NCBI RefSeq assembly: GCF_010587385.1
Contig: NZ_CP047475.1
Location: forward strand, 992,001-1,056,000
Source of the DNA: Vibrio astriarenae
Lineage (GTDB): Bacteria; Pseudomonadota; Gammaproteobacteria; Enterobacterales; Vibrionaceae
Direction of reading: 5' to 3'
DNA length: 64,000 nucleotides
Position 1 is the stretch's first letter. Each line of letters starts with the position of its first letter. This document shows, one piece after another, positions 48,258 through 57,325 of this stretch. Position numbers and translations under genes: made by a program. The notes beneath the pieces are model-generated. The model was not told the origin of the DNA. It did not search any database and saw only the letters and a program-made list of their open reading frames with translations.

Positions 48258-48797
48258 CTTGCAATCCTTATAAACATGTTTTGCTACATCTATAGCCAAT
48301 GTAGTAGGTCAAAAGAGGAGACTCAATACGACTTAAGTCTAATGACGTGCTAACCATCGGATATTGCTAGAATTAGAGCACAAGTCGCTTTCGCACTGAT
48401 TTTAGACAGGCGGCGCTGCATCAAGAGAGTTCGTAGTGTGGCTGCGCAAGTGTTGCGGCGTGGTTGCGCAAATCAAAGCATCGTCATACTGAGTTAATTT
48501 CAGTATCTATTTCATGAGTGCGCTTTAACTAACAACTTAACCCCGAAAAAATGCAGAATAATAGGCTAAGGTATCTGCATTGGCGCAATGAAATCAAACA
48601 TTGCGTCATCGTTGACTAAAGGCCATTAACAACCCGCAACATTCTCCACAAAATGTTGCAATTCTTCACTTAACCTTGAAAACGAAAAATTAGACTATAT
48701 ATAACTGTGTAGCATGGGGTTTTCGTGCTTAACAGGCCATCCAATGTCGGATGTGGTCATCACGAACCTCAACAGACGTTTTCCAACGGAGAAAGGA
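48258..48797 (+). promoter_or_regulatory. htpX upstream region with two inverted repeats
   Basis: About 540 bp without a gene. It contains two GC-rich direct repeats of (C/T)TGCGCAA near 48443 and 48471, an inverted repeat TGGCGCAATG-N8-CATTGCGTCA (48581-48608) and another GCAACATT-N8-AATGTTGC (48636-48659). CTTGAAA at about 48674-48680 resembles a sigma-32 -35 box, though the -10 side (TATATATAA) looks more like a sigma-70 element. htpX is a heat-shock/envelope-stress gene in E. coli. Confidence 0.5.
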
Positions 48798-49670
48798 ATG
48801 AAACGCGTATTACTCTTTCTAGCAACGAACTTAGCTGTCGTACTGGTTTTAAGTGTTGTTCTTAATATTGTTTATGCCACAACAGGTATTCAGCCAGGTA
48901 GCCTAAGTGGTTTGCTGGTGATGGCAGCCTTGTTTGGTTTTGGTGGCGCGTTTATCTCTTTGATGATGTCTAAGAGCATGGCGCTACGCTCTGTTGGCGG
49001 TATGGTTATTGAAAGCCCACGCAACGAAACAGAGCACTGGTTGATGGAAACGGTATCCCGTCAATCTCAGCAGGTGGGTATCGGAATGCCTACCGTCGCT
49101 ATTTATGACTCTCCAGATATCAATGCTTTTGCAACGGGCGCAAAACGTGATGACTCTCTTGTAGCGGTCTCTACTGGCCTTCTTCACAATATGACGCGCG
49201 ATGAAGCAGAAGCGGTATTAGCACACGAAGTGAGTCACATCGCTAACGGTGATATGGTGACAATGACCTTGATGCAAGGTGTTGTGAACACGTTCGTTAT
49301 CTTCTTATCACGCTTTATTGCCAATATCGTGGCCTCGAATCGTGATGAAAATGGCGAAGGTGGCACGAGCATGATGGTTTACTTTGGCGTGTCTATGGTA
49401 CTTGAGCTAGTATTTGGCTTCTTAGCAAGTTTTATTACTATGTGGTACAGCCGTCATCGCGAGTTCCATGCTGACGCAGGTGCCGCGCAACTGGTTGGTA
49501 AACACAAGATGATCGCCGCCCTAGAGCGTCTGAAAGTGAGCCATGAACCACAACTGGAAGGCTCAATGATGGCGTTTGGCATCAATGGTAAGCGTTCAAT
49601 GACCGAGCTATTGATGAGCCACCCACCACTCGATAAGCGCATTGAAGCGCTGCGCCAACAGCAGTACTAA
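48798..49670 (+). CDS. htpX: Membrane zinc metalloprotease HtpX
   Basis: 290-aa M48-family protease of the inner membrane for quality control. The zinc motif is [11 protein letters not shown] (HExxH), with a later glutamate in [11 protein letters not shown]. Four hydrophobic segments are visible (residues about 4-25, 32-50, 155-180, 190-215). ATG 48798 follows AAAGGA and gives [18 protein letters not shown], as in E. coli; an upstream in-frame ATG has no ribosome-binding site. A terminator follows. Confidence 0.95.
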   Translation: MKRVLLFLATNLAVVLVLSVVLNIVYATTGIQPGSLSGLLVMAALFGFGGAFISLMMSKSMALRSVGGMVIESPRNETEHWLMETVSRQSQQVGIGMPTVAIYDSPDINAFATGAKRDDSLVAVSTGLLHNMTRDEAEAVLAHEVSHIANGDMVTMTLMQGVVNTFVIFLSRFIANIVASNRDENGEGGTSMMVYFGVSMVLELVFGFLASFITMWYSRHREFHADAGAAQLVGKHKMIAALERLKVSHEPQLEGSMMAFGINGKRSMTELLMSHPPLDKRIEALRQQQY

Positions 49671-49686
49671 TTTGCATCTAGATATG

Positions 49687-49716
49687 AAAGAGGCCGAGCA
49701 TTTGCTCGGCCTCTTT
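49687..49716. terminator. Bidirectional terminator between htpX and the lipoprotein gene
   Basis: 13-bp perfect stem AAAGAGGCCGAGC / GCTCGGCCTCTTT with short loop. Confidence 0.92.
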
Positions 49717-49735
49717 GCATCAGACTTATGTTGGT

Positions 49736-50221
49736 CTACCCACACTTCGCGACCATTACCGAGAATGGTGCGCCTGACTCATCAAACTTCATACTCCAAA
49801 CATATTGGCCTGATTCAAGCAGTTCCACTTCGGTGTCTTTGGCATAGCCACCAAACTTGAGTGCTTTCTCTTCACCAATAGTCATTGAACGACCGTCTGC
49901 TGTGAATTGTGGGCTCCAGCTTGAACTTGCGAACTGCATTTTGTATTTGCCTGCCGTTTCCTGTGTTACGGCCTGGTATAGGTTGTCACCCTTATATTTG
50001 TATTCTCGGTCTGGGAAATGTTTCCAGTCAGAGAAAGTGCCAACGACATATAGTGTATCGTTAATAGGGCCTGCTTCAGTGCTGTCTGGAAGAGAGCAGT
50101 TACTCATTATTTCAAAGTTATTGTAATTCGCTGGTGGCGTTACTTCTTCTGGGGTGCTTTGGCAACCTACTAATAGTGTACTAAGAGCAATTAATGTTAT
50201 TGGTAAAGCAGAGGTTTTCAT
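49736..50221 (-). CDS. Lipoprotein with a pullulanase-type C-terminal repeat domain
   Basis: 161 aa. Lipobox LLVGC gives Cys20 as the lipid anchor. The mature part NDTLYVVGTFSDW, then YKYKGDNLYQ, GKYKMQFASSSW and QFTADGRSM follow the same pattern as the two C-terminal repeats of the neighbouring pullulanase (GDTxxYxKGxxxxW ... Y...GxYxxKxADxxW). This suggests a beta-sandwich carbohydrate-binding-like domain. It is divergent from the pullulanase gene, sharing the 474-bp gap. Function is inferred: glucan binding at the cell surface. Confidence 0.75.
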   Translation of the reverse strand: MKTSALPITLIALSTLLVGCQSTPEEVTPPANYNNFEIMSNCSLPDSTEAGPINDTLYVVGTFSDWKHFPDREYKYKGDNLYQAVTQETAGKYKMQFASSSWSPQFTADGRSMTIGEEKALKFGGYAKDTEVELLESGQYVWSMKFDESGAPFSVMVAKCG

Positions 50222-50695
50222 TGGAATGTCCTTATTTTTATGTCTTGCTCATTATTTTTATATCAACCTCTCGTGAATCGATAATTTCAATTCAAGAAAC
50301 GTGATGGTGTACGGATTGTGTGCAATGTTAGCGTGGTGTTGATATTTTGATGCCATTTGTGGCGTTGTTGCCCAGATTTAAATTAGATCTGTACATAATG
50401 TGACCTGGAGATGCTGGGTGTAGGCTATAAGGCGTAGGGGATGATCTGGTGAGGCGTAGTAGGGGAGTAGTTGTTTTTATGAACATGCTCAAAATATGTA
50501 GGTCTGCAAAATGTGATCCTTTGTTAATATTTTGAGATGAATTGTTTATCGTAAGTTTAATTATACCTTTGTCACAAACTGCTTATTCTTATTGTTATTA
50601 ATATTTTTTTGCATTCTAGAAAAGGCGATATCTGTACCTACAAATTTAGTCGCCAGTGCATATATAAAAATAACCGAAAGGATAGGACACTATTA
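50222..50695. promoter_or_regulatory. Divergent promoter region of the lipoprotein and pullulanase genes
   Basis: 474 bp, no gene. GGGGATGATC at 50437-50446 matches the MalT box (GGGGA(T/G)GAGG) in 8 of 10 positions, and GGGGAGTAGT at 50462-50471 is a weaker second copy. Half CRP sites (TGTGA) occur near 50399 and 50511. MalT is the known activator of pulA in Klebsiella, so maltose control is plausible. Confidence 0.5.
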
Positions 50696-53600
50696 ATGGA
50701 AATTAGAATTAACAAGCTGGCGAAATACACAATGCCAATGTTTGTCGCTCTAGCTATGGCAGGATGCGGCAGCGATTCGTCAGATTCAGGCTCCGGTGGT
50801 GATGAAGGTGGTGCGATCGAAGGGCTTTATCCAGCTCAAGAAAACGAGGTCGTGATTTATTACAAACGAGATGCCGATCAAGCACGCAGTGGCGCAGATT
50901 ATGATGGTTGGGGTTTACACCTTTGGAACGGTGAAGGCTGTACAAGTACTGATTTAGATGCGATGGGTATCCCTTCCGGTGGAACAGATTGGGGAGCGCC
51001 TCATTTGGCTACGGGGCTAAGTGAAACATACGGTGCATACTATGTTCTAAAAGTTAATCCTGATGCTTCAGACCCTCATGAATGTATGAACTTCATTCTT
51101 CACAAGGGCGATGAGAAAGCATTTGGTAGTGCCAACAGTAAAGTAGAATTGCGAAACCTAGATGATTCTCAAGGTGTATTTGGTTTCCACGGTAGTAGTC
51201 AACTGTATTACGAGCCAATCGCAGAGCGTCCAGTGATGATTGATGGTCAAAAGGCACACTGGCTAGATGCTGGCACGATTGGTTGGGAGTCAGTGGCTGG
51301 CGCAGATAAGGTTGAACTGCGCTACGACCAAGAAAATAAAATCTTCATGAATGATGACACTAAGATGGTCGAAGGTGGTACGGTCATCTCACTATCTAAG
51401 GGCAGTGGTCTGAGTGATGATCTTAAGAAACGCTTCCCTCACCTTGCCGATCTTGCTACGGCGGATATCGATCTAAACCATGACGACCTTCGCGCAGTTC
51501 TTAAATCACAAATTGTTTTAGTTGCATACAAATCAGATGGGTCAACGCTCGCTGCGACACAGATTCAAAAAGCTGGTGTGTTGGATGCAGTGTTTGCTGA
51601 TGAAGACGCAGGTAATGCGATTGATGAAGACCTAGGTGCGATCATCGAGGGTAATGACGCTACATTTAAACTTTGGGCGCCAACCGCCAAGTCAGTTTCA
51701 GTTACGATCTATGATGATGAGCTGAAAATGGAAGAAACACTTCCAATGAACGAGGACCCAGAGACCGGCGTTTGGTCTTCTGAGGTTGTAGCGGGTGTCG
51801 TTGGCAAGTTTTATCGCTACGGAGTGGAGGTCTACCACCCTACATTAGAGAGAATTCTATCTCTCCCAGTTACAGACCCATACTCGATGAGCCTTTCAAC
51901 AAACTCTACACACTCTCAAGTCGTTGATTTGTCGCACGATACATCTTTGATGCCAAGTGGTTGGAACGATGATGACTACCAACGCCCAACGGTTGAAAAA
52001 GACGTTGATCACGTACTGTATGAATCTCATTTACGTGATTTTAGTGTCAGTGATGTGAGTGGTAATCCAGATTACGACGGTAAGTACCTAGCGCTGACAG
52101 AGCCAGACCGTGAATCCGTTACCCACTTGCAAGCACTTAAAGATGCGGGCTTAACGTCTCTTCATATTCTCCCTGCATTTGACATTGCGACGGTAGACGA
52201 GGCGAAACAGGTAGACCTGAAAGACACAATTGGTGACCTGTGTGCCATCAATTTGGAAGCGGCAGTTTGTGGGGTGGAAGATGACGGAGCTGTTATAGAA
52301 GATGTTCTTGCAAGCTACGACCCAACCACACCGGATGCGCAAGCATTAATGAATGACTTACGTGGTCTAGATAGCTTTAACTGGGGTTATGATCCATTCC
52401 ACTACACGGTGCCAGAAGGCAGCTACGCAACCAATGCGCATGGCGACACTCGTATCAGAGAGTTCCGTGAGATGGTCAAAGCGACCCATGACATGGATCT
52501 CAAACTTATCATGGATGTGGTTTATAACCATACTAACGCATCGGGCGACAGCGAAAAATCGGTTCTAGATAAGATTGTCCCGGGATACTACCACCGCCTT
52601 AACGTCAATACCGGTGACGTTGAAATGTCTACTTGTTGTGACAATACAGCAACAGAACACCTAATGATGGGTAAACTCATGGTTGACTCATTGGTGGTGT
52701 GGGCGCGCGACTATAAAGTTGATGGTTTCCGCTTTGACTTGATGGGACACCAGCCAAAAGATCTGATGATCGAGGCGTTAGAGGCAGTCAGAGAAGTCGA
52801 CCGCAATACGCTCTTCTACGGGGAAGGTTGGGACTTTGGCGAAGTGGCAAACAATGCACGCTTTGAACAAGCCACTCAGCCGAACATGGCTGGTACAGAG
52901 ATTGGTACCTTCTCAGACCGTCTGCGTGACGCAGTGCGTGGTGGCAGTCCATTTGACGGTGGCGAAGACACCGATGGTTTACGTTCACTTCGATACAATC
53001 AAGGTTTCGGTAATGCTGCGTATGTGAATACAGAGGCAGAGTCTAAATACACTGATGACCAGATGAGAGCAAACCTTCTGCATAACCAAGACATCATCCG
53101 TGTTGGTATGGCGGGTAACTTAGCTGACTTTGTTCTTTTAGATTATGAAGGCAATACACAGCTCGGTAAGACAGTCGATTACAACGGTGCTCCAGCAGGC
53201 TATACGGTTCACCCTTCAGAGAACATCTCTTATGTGTCAAAGCATGATAACCAGACTCTTTGGGATAACAATGCTTACAAGATTGCTGAAGGTACAACAC
53301 CTGCTGATCGTGCGCGTATGCAAACAGTCGGCCTGTCTACGGTCATGTTAGGTCAAGGTATTCCATTCATTCACATGGGTTCAGAATTACTTCGCTCTAA
53401 GTCTATGCAGCGTGACTCGTATGATTCAGGCGATTGGTTTAACCGTGTGAAGTTCAACGGTGAAGACAATAACTGGAATGTTGGTCTACCGCGTGAAGAC
53501 AAAGATGGTGATAACTGGAAGTTGATCAAAGAGATCATCGCGGATGCGAGCGCAGAGCCTTCAATGGATGACATTGAAATGACGAAGAATCAATTCTTAG

Positions 53601-54673
53601 AGCTGTTGACGATTCGTAGCTCTAGTGAGTTGTTCCGTTTGGAGAGTGCAGCTGACGTGATGAACCGTGTTGATTTCCGTAATGTGGGTGAAGATCAACA
53701 GCAAGGTTTGATTGTTATGTCAATTGACAATGCGGGTAAGAGCATTGCTGATGATTACAGCGCAATTGTTGTGGTTGTGAACTCGACTGCCTCTTCTCAG
53801 ACGTTTGAAGTTAAAGATGCTGTAAACTTTGACCTGCATCCAGTACAGAAAGACTCCGCTGATTCAGTCGTAAGACGTGCTGCTTTCGCGTCCGGCGAAT
53901 TTACTGTACCTGCTTTGACCACTGCGGTATTTGTACAAACTGATGGTACTGGTCTTCCTGTCGACACCAGCAATAAGGATTTTGAGTCAATTCCTCCTTA
54001 TGGCGACACAGTTGTTTATGTTAAAGGTTCAATGAATGGCTGGGGCGAAAGCGATGACTGGGCCATGAGCTTTGAAGGGAATGGTTTGTACTCTGTCACA
54101 GGAGCACTTGAGGCTGGTACATATCAATTCAAGTTCGCTGATGCCGCATGGAGCCATCCTAATATTGGTTGTGACAATGCCACACAAGCATCTGGTAGCC
54201 TTAATTTAGGCACGGGCGGTGACTGTGAAGTGACAATTGACGAGGCAGGTAAATACTCATTTACATTAAACGCAAGTCATGAACATTCTAGCTCAATAGA
54301 CAAACCTGTGTTGTCAGTAACTAAGGCGGCAGATGCACCAACATTTGGTGATACAACGCTTTACTTGAAAGGTACTATTACAGATTGGGGCGCGCCTGAT
54401 TATGCTAAGTTTACTTACGTAGCGAATGACGTTTATAACTTAGACATTAGCCTGACTTCAGGTAGCTACGAGATGAAAATTGCTGATGCTGACTGGACCG
54501 CAGCGACAAACTTCGGTGGTGAAGGCACGGTAGATTTGGATACAGAAGTCACCATGGCAGTGGGTGGAGATAGTGCCAACCTGGCTATCACAATCCCTGC
54601 GGATGGCTCCTACAGCTTTTCTCTCAATGTTATTGACCCAAGTGCACCAGTACTAACTGTGACACAAAAATAA
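50696..54673 (+). CDS. pulA: Surface lipoprotein pullulanase (alpha-1,6-glucosidase)
   Basis: 1325 aa. Lipobox LAMAGC near residue 23, then a D/S/G-rich linker. Domains: CBM41/PUD (EVVIYYKRDADQ...WGLHLW), an N2-type domain, CBM48 (FKLWAPTAKSVSVTIYDD), GH13 catalytic barrel with VVYNHTNASG (region I), nucleophile Asp681 in GFRFDLMGH, acid Glu710 in YGEGWDF, and Asp851 in KHDNQTLWDN. Two related C-terminal repeats follow at about 1101-1205 and 1217-1325. The C-terminal pair is not part of the usual pulA. It debranches pullulan or glycogen outside the cell. Start ATG 50696 places the lipobox correctly. Confidence 0.92.
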   Translation: MEIRINKLAKYTMPMFVALAMAGCGSDSSDSGSGGDEGGAIEGLYPAQENEVVIYYKRDADQARSGADYDGWGLHLWNGEGCTSTDLDAMGIPSGGTDWGAPHLATGLSETYGAYYVLKVNPDASDPHECMNFILHKGDEKAFGSANSKVELRNLDDSQGVFGFHGSSQLYYEPIAERPVMIDGQKAHWLDAGTIGWESVAGADKVELRYDQENKIFMNDDTKMVEGGTVISLSKGSGLSDDLKKRFPHLADLATADIDLNHDDLRAVLKSQIVLVAYKSDGSTLAATQIQKAGVLDAVFADEDAGNAIDEDLGAIIEGNDATFKLWAPTAKSVSVTIYDDELKMEETLPMNEDPETGVWSSEVVAGVVGKFYRYGVEVYHPTLERILSLPVTDPYSMSLSTNSTHSQVVDLSHDTSLMPSGWNDDDYQRPTVEKDVDHVLYESHLRDFSVSDVSGNPDYDGKYLALTEPDRESVTHLQALKDAGLTSLHILPAFDIATVDEAKQVDLKDTIGDLCAINLEAAVCGVEDDGAVIEDVLASYDPTTPDAQALMNDLRGLDSFNWGYDPFHYTVPEGSYATNAHGDTRIREFREMVKATHDMDLKLIMDVVYNHTNASGDSEKSVLDKIVPGYYHRLNVNTGDVEMSTCCDNTATEHLMMGKLMVDSLVVWARDYKVDGFRFDLMGHQPKDLMIEALEAVREVDRNTLFYGEGWDFGEVANNARFEQATQPNMAGTEIGTFSDRLRDAVRGGSPFDGGEDTDGLRSLRYNQGFGNAAYVNTEAESKYTDDQMRANLLHNQDIIRVGMAGNLADFVLLDYEGNTQLGKTVDYNGAPAGYTVHPSENISYVSKHDNQTLWDNNAYKIAEGTTPADRARMQTVGLSTVMLGQGIPFIHMGSELLRSKSMQRDSYDSGDWFNRVKFNGEDNNWNVGLPREDKDGDNWKLIKEIIADASAEPSMDDIEMTKNQFLELLTIRSSSELFRLESAADVMNRVDFRNVGEDQQQGLIVMSIDNAGKSIADDYSAIVVVVNSTASSQTFEVKDAVNFDLHPVQKDSADSVVRRAAFASGEFTVPALTTAVFVQTDGTGLPVDTSNKDFESIPPYGDTVVYVKGSMNGWGESDDWAMSFEGNGLYSVTGALEAGTYQFKFADAAWSHPNIGCDNATQASGSLNLGTGGDCEVTIDEAGKYSFTLNASHEHSSSIDKPVLSVTKAADAPTFGDTTLYLKGTITDWGAPDYAKFTYVANDVYNLDISLTSGSYEMKIADADWTAATNFGGEGTVDLDTEVTMAVGGDSANLAITIPADGSYSFSLNVIDPSAPVLTVTQK

Positions 54674-54704
54674 CGGCACTAAATTAATTATCTTATAGGC
54701 AAAA

Positions 54705-54733
54705 CCTCGCTTCTCGGAGCGAGGTTTTTTTGT
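54705..54733 (+). terminator. Terminator after pulA
   Basis: Stem CCTCGCT / AGCGAGG with a 6-base loop, flanked by A4 and T7. Confidence 0.93.
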
Positions 54734-54785
54734 TTTTATCATATTGATCGTTCTATTTTCTTTAAGGGTATAAGGCAGTTAAGAA

Positions 54786-54860
54786 AAGTTGTACAAAAAA
54801 AATTTTGTACAACTTTTTAACCTGAACTATGTTTAATTGTACAAAATAATTTTTTGTACA
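54786..54860. promoter_or_regulatory. Two TGTACA inverted-repeat boxes upstream of the eight-gene operon
   Basis: Box 1: AAAAGTTGTACAAAA/TTTTGTACAACTTTT, a perfect 15-bp-arm palindrome around 54786-54815, with TGTACA at 54790-54795 and 54806-54811. Box 2: TGTACA at 54838-54843 and 54855-54860, 11 bases apart. Paired TGTACA sites resemble those of LitR/CarH-type MerR regulators (known P. putida box: T(G/A)TACA-N12-TGTA(C/T)A). Regulator not in window; assignment inferred. Confidence 0.6.
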
Positions 54861-54883
54861 CGTCTCCTAAAGAGGTATCGGTC

Positions 54884-55306
54884 ATGGACGTCGCGAGCGT
54901 AGCTGATTTCTATCAGCGCTTAGGGAAAAACAATCTGGATACGCTGGGCGAAATTTACCACAACGATGTGGTGTTTGAAGACCCGGCGCACAAACTTAGC
55001 GGCCTAAACTCTCTAGAGGCCTACTTTCATTCAATGTATAGCAACGTCAACAGTTGCCACTTCGAGATATTGTCTGCCGACCAAGTCGATCAGCGCGGTT
55101 ACATAAAATGGTTAATGACACTCTCGCACCCTAAACTCTCGTCAGGAAACAGTATAGAGGTAGAGGGTTTGACCTTTGTCGAGTTTAGAGACGGCAAGGT
55201 TATCCATCATCGCGACTACTTTGACCTAGGTGCCATGTTGTACGAGCACTTGCCACTGTTGGGTAGAGTGGTGAGCACAATTCGCCGCAAGTTGGGCCAA
55301 GCATGA
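54884..55306 (+). CDS. SnoaL-like (NTF2-fold) protein
   Basis: 140 aa from ATG 54884, which follows AAAGAGGT. The pattern ADFYQRLGKNNLDTLGEIYH...VVFEDPAHKLSGLNSLEAYF is typical of the SnoaL/NTF2 fold, a small alpha/beta cone used as a ligand-binding or isomerase domain. It is the first gene of an eight-gene operon; its stop overlaps the SDR start by 4 bases. Its substrate is unknown; the position suggests a role with oxidised membrane lipids. Confidence 0.82.
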   Translation: MDVASVADFYQRLGKNNLDTLGEIYHNDVVFEDPAHKLSGLNSLEAYFHSMYSNVNSCHFEILSADQVDQRGYIKWLMTLSHPKLSSGNSIEVEGLTFVEFRDGKVIHHRDYFDLGAMLYEHLPLLGRVVSTIRRKLGQA

Positions 55307-56040
55307 ACACTGTATTAATTACAGGCGCGACCTCGGGCATTGGCGAGCAACTGACACGCGACTATATCTCGTCAGGCTGGACGGTCATTGCCTGTGGCCG
55401 CAACAAGGACAAACTTCAAGAGCTCGCCTCCATTGATACGAGAGTTAAGCCACTTGAATTCGACGTGAGTGACGACGAATCAGTGCGCGAAGCGTTTTCA
55501 GCATTGCCAGAGATTCCTCAATTATGGTTGTTCAACGCCGGAAGTTGTGAATACATCGATAAGGGTGAGATTGACAGCCCGCTCATTTCACGCGTCATGG
55601 ACGTTAATTTTACCGGAGTAGTGCGATGCGTTGAGGCCGCACAGCCCTATTTCAAACCGGGACACCGCGTTGCCTTCGTTGGTTCGATCGCGAGCGAAGT
55701 CGCTCTGACACGTTCTGAGGCCTACGGTGCCTCTAAGGCGGCGCTTAGTTATTTTGCAAGAAGCTACAAAAATGACATAGCCGCCTCAGGGGTTGATGTT
55801 TCTCTCATTTTTCCTGGCTTCGTAAAGACGCCACTGACAGATAAAAACGATTTTGCGATGCCAATGCTTATCAGTGTTGAAGAGGCGTCAAAGCGCATAA
55901 TGCACGGATTGAGTAAAAATAGAGACTTCATCTATTTTCCACGCAGATTTACTTGGATATTGAGAGTGATAGGAGCACTGCCATATCAGTGGCAGGCCAA
56001 AATTACATCAGGGCTGGTTGGCTCACAGGGAGAGCAGTAG
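55303..56040 (+). CDS. Short-chain dehydrogenase/reductase
   Basis: 245-aa SDR. The nucleotide motif TGATSGIGEQL is at residues 7-17 and the catalytic YGASKAALSYF carries Y-x3-K; LFNAGSCE stands for the NNAG element. It overlaps the SnoaL-like gene (ATGA) and abuts the FAD gene with no gap, so translational coupling is likely. Similar SDR genes accompany cyclopropane-synthase-like genes in singlet-oxygen clusters of other proteobacteria; the substrate is unknown. Confidence 0.88.
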   Translation: MNTVLITGATSGIGEQLTRDYISSGWTVIACGRNKDKLQELASIDTRVKPLEFDVSDDESVREAFSALPEIPQLWLFNAGSCEYIDKGEIDSPLISRVMDVNFTGVVRCVEAAQPYFKPGHRVAFVGSIASEVALTRSEAYGASKAALSYFARSYKNDIAASGVDVSLIFPGFVKTPLTDKNDFAMPMLISVEEASKRIMHGLSKNRDFIYFPRRFTWILRVIGALPYQWQAKITSGLVGSQGEQ

Positions 56041-57315
56041 ATGAAAATTGCAATTATAGGTAGCGGTATCTCAGGGTTAACGTGCGGCTACTATCTTCAT
56101 AAACAGCACGATATTACGGTTTACGAAGCAAATGACTACATAGGTGGGCACACCGCCACGAAACAGGTGGAAATAGACGACAACAGATACGAGGTCGATA
56201 CCGGGTTTATCGTATATAACGATAGAACCTATCCTAATTTCATCGCAATGATGAATGAGATTGGCGTAAAAGGTGTTCCAACTCAGATGAGTTTTTCAGT
56301 CCGTAATGACGGCAACGGTTTAGAGTATAACGGGCACACCATCAGCACGCTCTTTGCCCAGAAAAAGAACCTGCTTTCTCCCACATTCTATCGATTTATA
56401 TTCGAGATTTTACGCTTTAACAAGCTGGCCAAAGCCAATGCAGACGTCGCGATAGAAAACGAGGTTACTCTGGGTGATTTTCTCAACCAGCATCGTTTTT
56501 CCTCTTACTTTAGTGAGAATTACATTCTACCGATGGGCGCGGCAATTTGGTCATCAACATTGGCAGACATGCGTGCGTTTCCACTCTCTTTCTTTTTGCG
56601 TTTCTTTCTCAACCATGGGCTACTGGAGGTGACGAATCGCCCTCAGTGGTACGTGATTGAAGGTGGCTCTCACGCCTACATCGACCCCTTGACTGCTGGC
56701 TTCAAAGACAAAATTAGGCTGAGCGCCCCCGTCACGACAGTCAAGCGAGACAATGCGGGCGTTGTTGTCGAATCTAATAGCGAGAAAGAGCGATATGACC
56801 AGGTAATTTTTGCATGCCACAGCGACCAAGCGCTAGCATTACTCGATGCCCCTTCAGTTGCTGAGCAAGCGGTGCTAGGAGACATGAGCTATCAAGCCAA
56901 TGAAGTGGTTTTGCATACCGATACGGCCTTGTTACCACGAGAAAGAGCGGCTTGGGCGTCGTGGAATTATTACCTCAGTGGTGACCAAGGTGAAGAGCAG
57001 CGTTTACCCGCGCTAACTTATAACATGAATATCCTGCAGCACATCAAAGCGCCCCGTACCTTTTGTGTCTCTCTTAACTCTTCAGACCAAATAGAGCCAA
57101 GTAAGGTTTTGAAAACCTATACTTATCACCATCCGGTTTTCACCGTTCAAAGTATAGCGGCACAGGCGAGAAAAAGTGACATCAGTGGACTCAACAACAC
57201 TTGGTATTGCGGAGCCTACTGGCACAATGGTTTTCATGAAGATGGTGTGCGTAGTGCGCTAGATGTGGTGCGTGCATTGGTGCAGCATTCACAGCCGAAT
57301 CTAGGTGCCGCATAG
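56041..57315 (+). CDS. FAD/NAD(P)-binding amine-oxidase-like oxidoreductase
   Basis: 424 aa. The FAD motif IIGSGISGLTCGYYL opens the protein, followed by the second glycine motif VYEANDYIGGHT and ENYILPMGAAIWSS. This pattern is shared by proteins found next to DUF1365 and cyclopropane-fatty-acid-synthase-like genes in many bacteria, where it probably oxidises lipid-bound chains. It starts directly after the SDR stop. Confidence 0.86.
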   Translation: MKIAIIGSGISGLTCGYYLHKQHDITVYEANDYIGGHTATKQVEIDDNRYEVDTGFIVYNDRTYPNFIAMMNEIGVKGVPTQMSFSVRNDGNGLEYNGHTISTLFAQKKNLLSPTFYRFIFEILRFNKLAKANADVAIENEVTLGDFLNQHRFSSYFSENYILPMGAAIWSSTLADMRAFPLSFFLRFFLNHGLLEVTNRPQWYVIEGGSHAYIDPLTAGFKDKIRLSAPVTTVKRDNAGVVVESNSEKERYDQVIFACHSDQALALLDAPSVAEQAVLGDMSYQANEVVLHTDTALLPRERAAWASWNYYLSGDQGEEQRLPALTYNMNILQHIKAPRTFCVSLNSSDQIEPSKVLKTYTYHHPVFTVQSIAAQARKSDISGLNNTWYCGAYWHNGFHEDGVRSALDVVRALVQHSQPNLGAA

Positions 57316-57325
57316 AGGTGGAATG

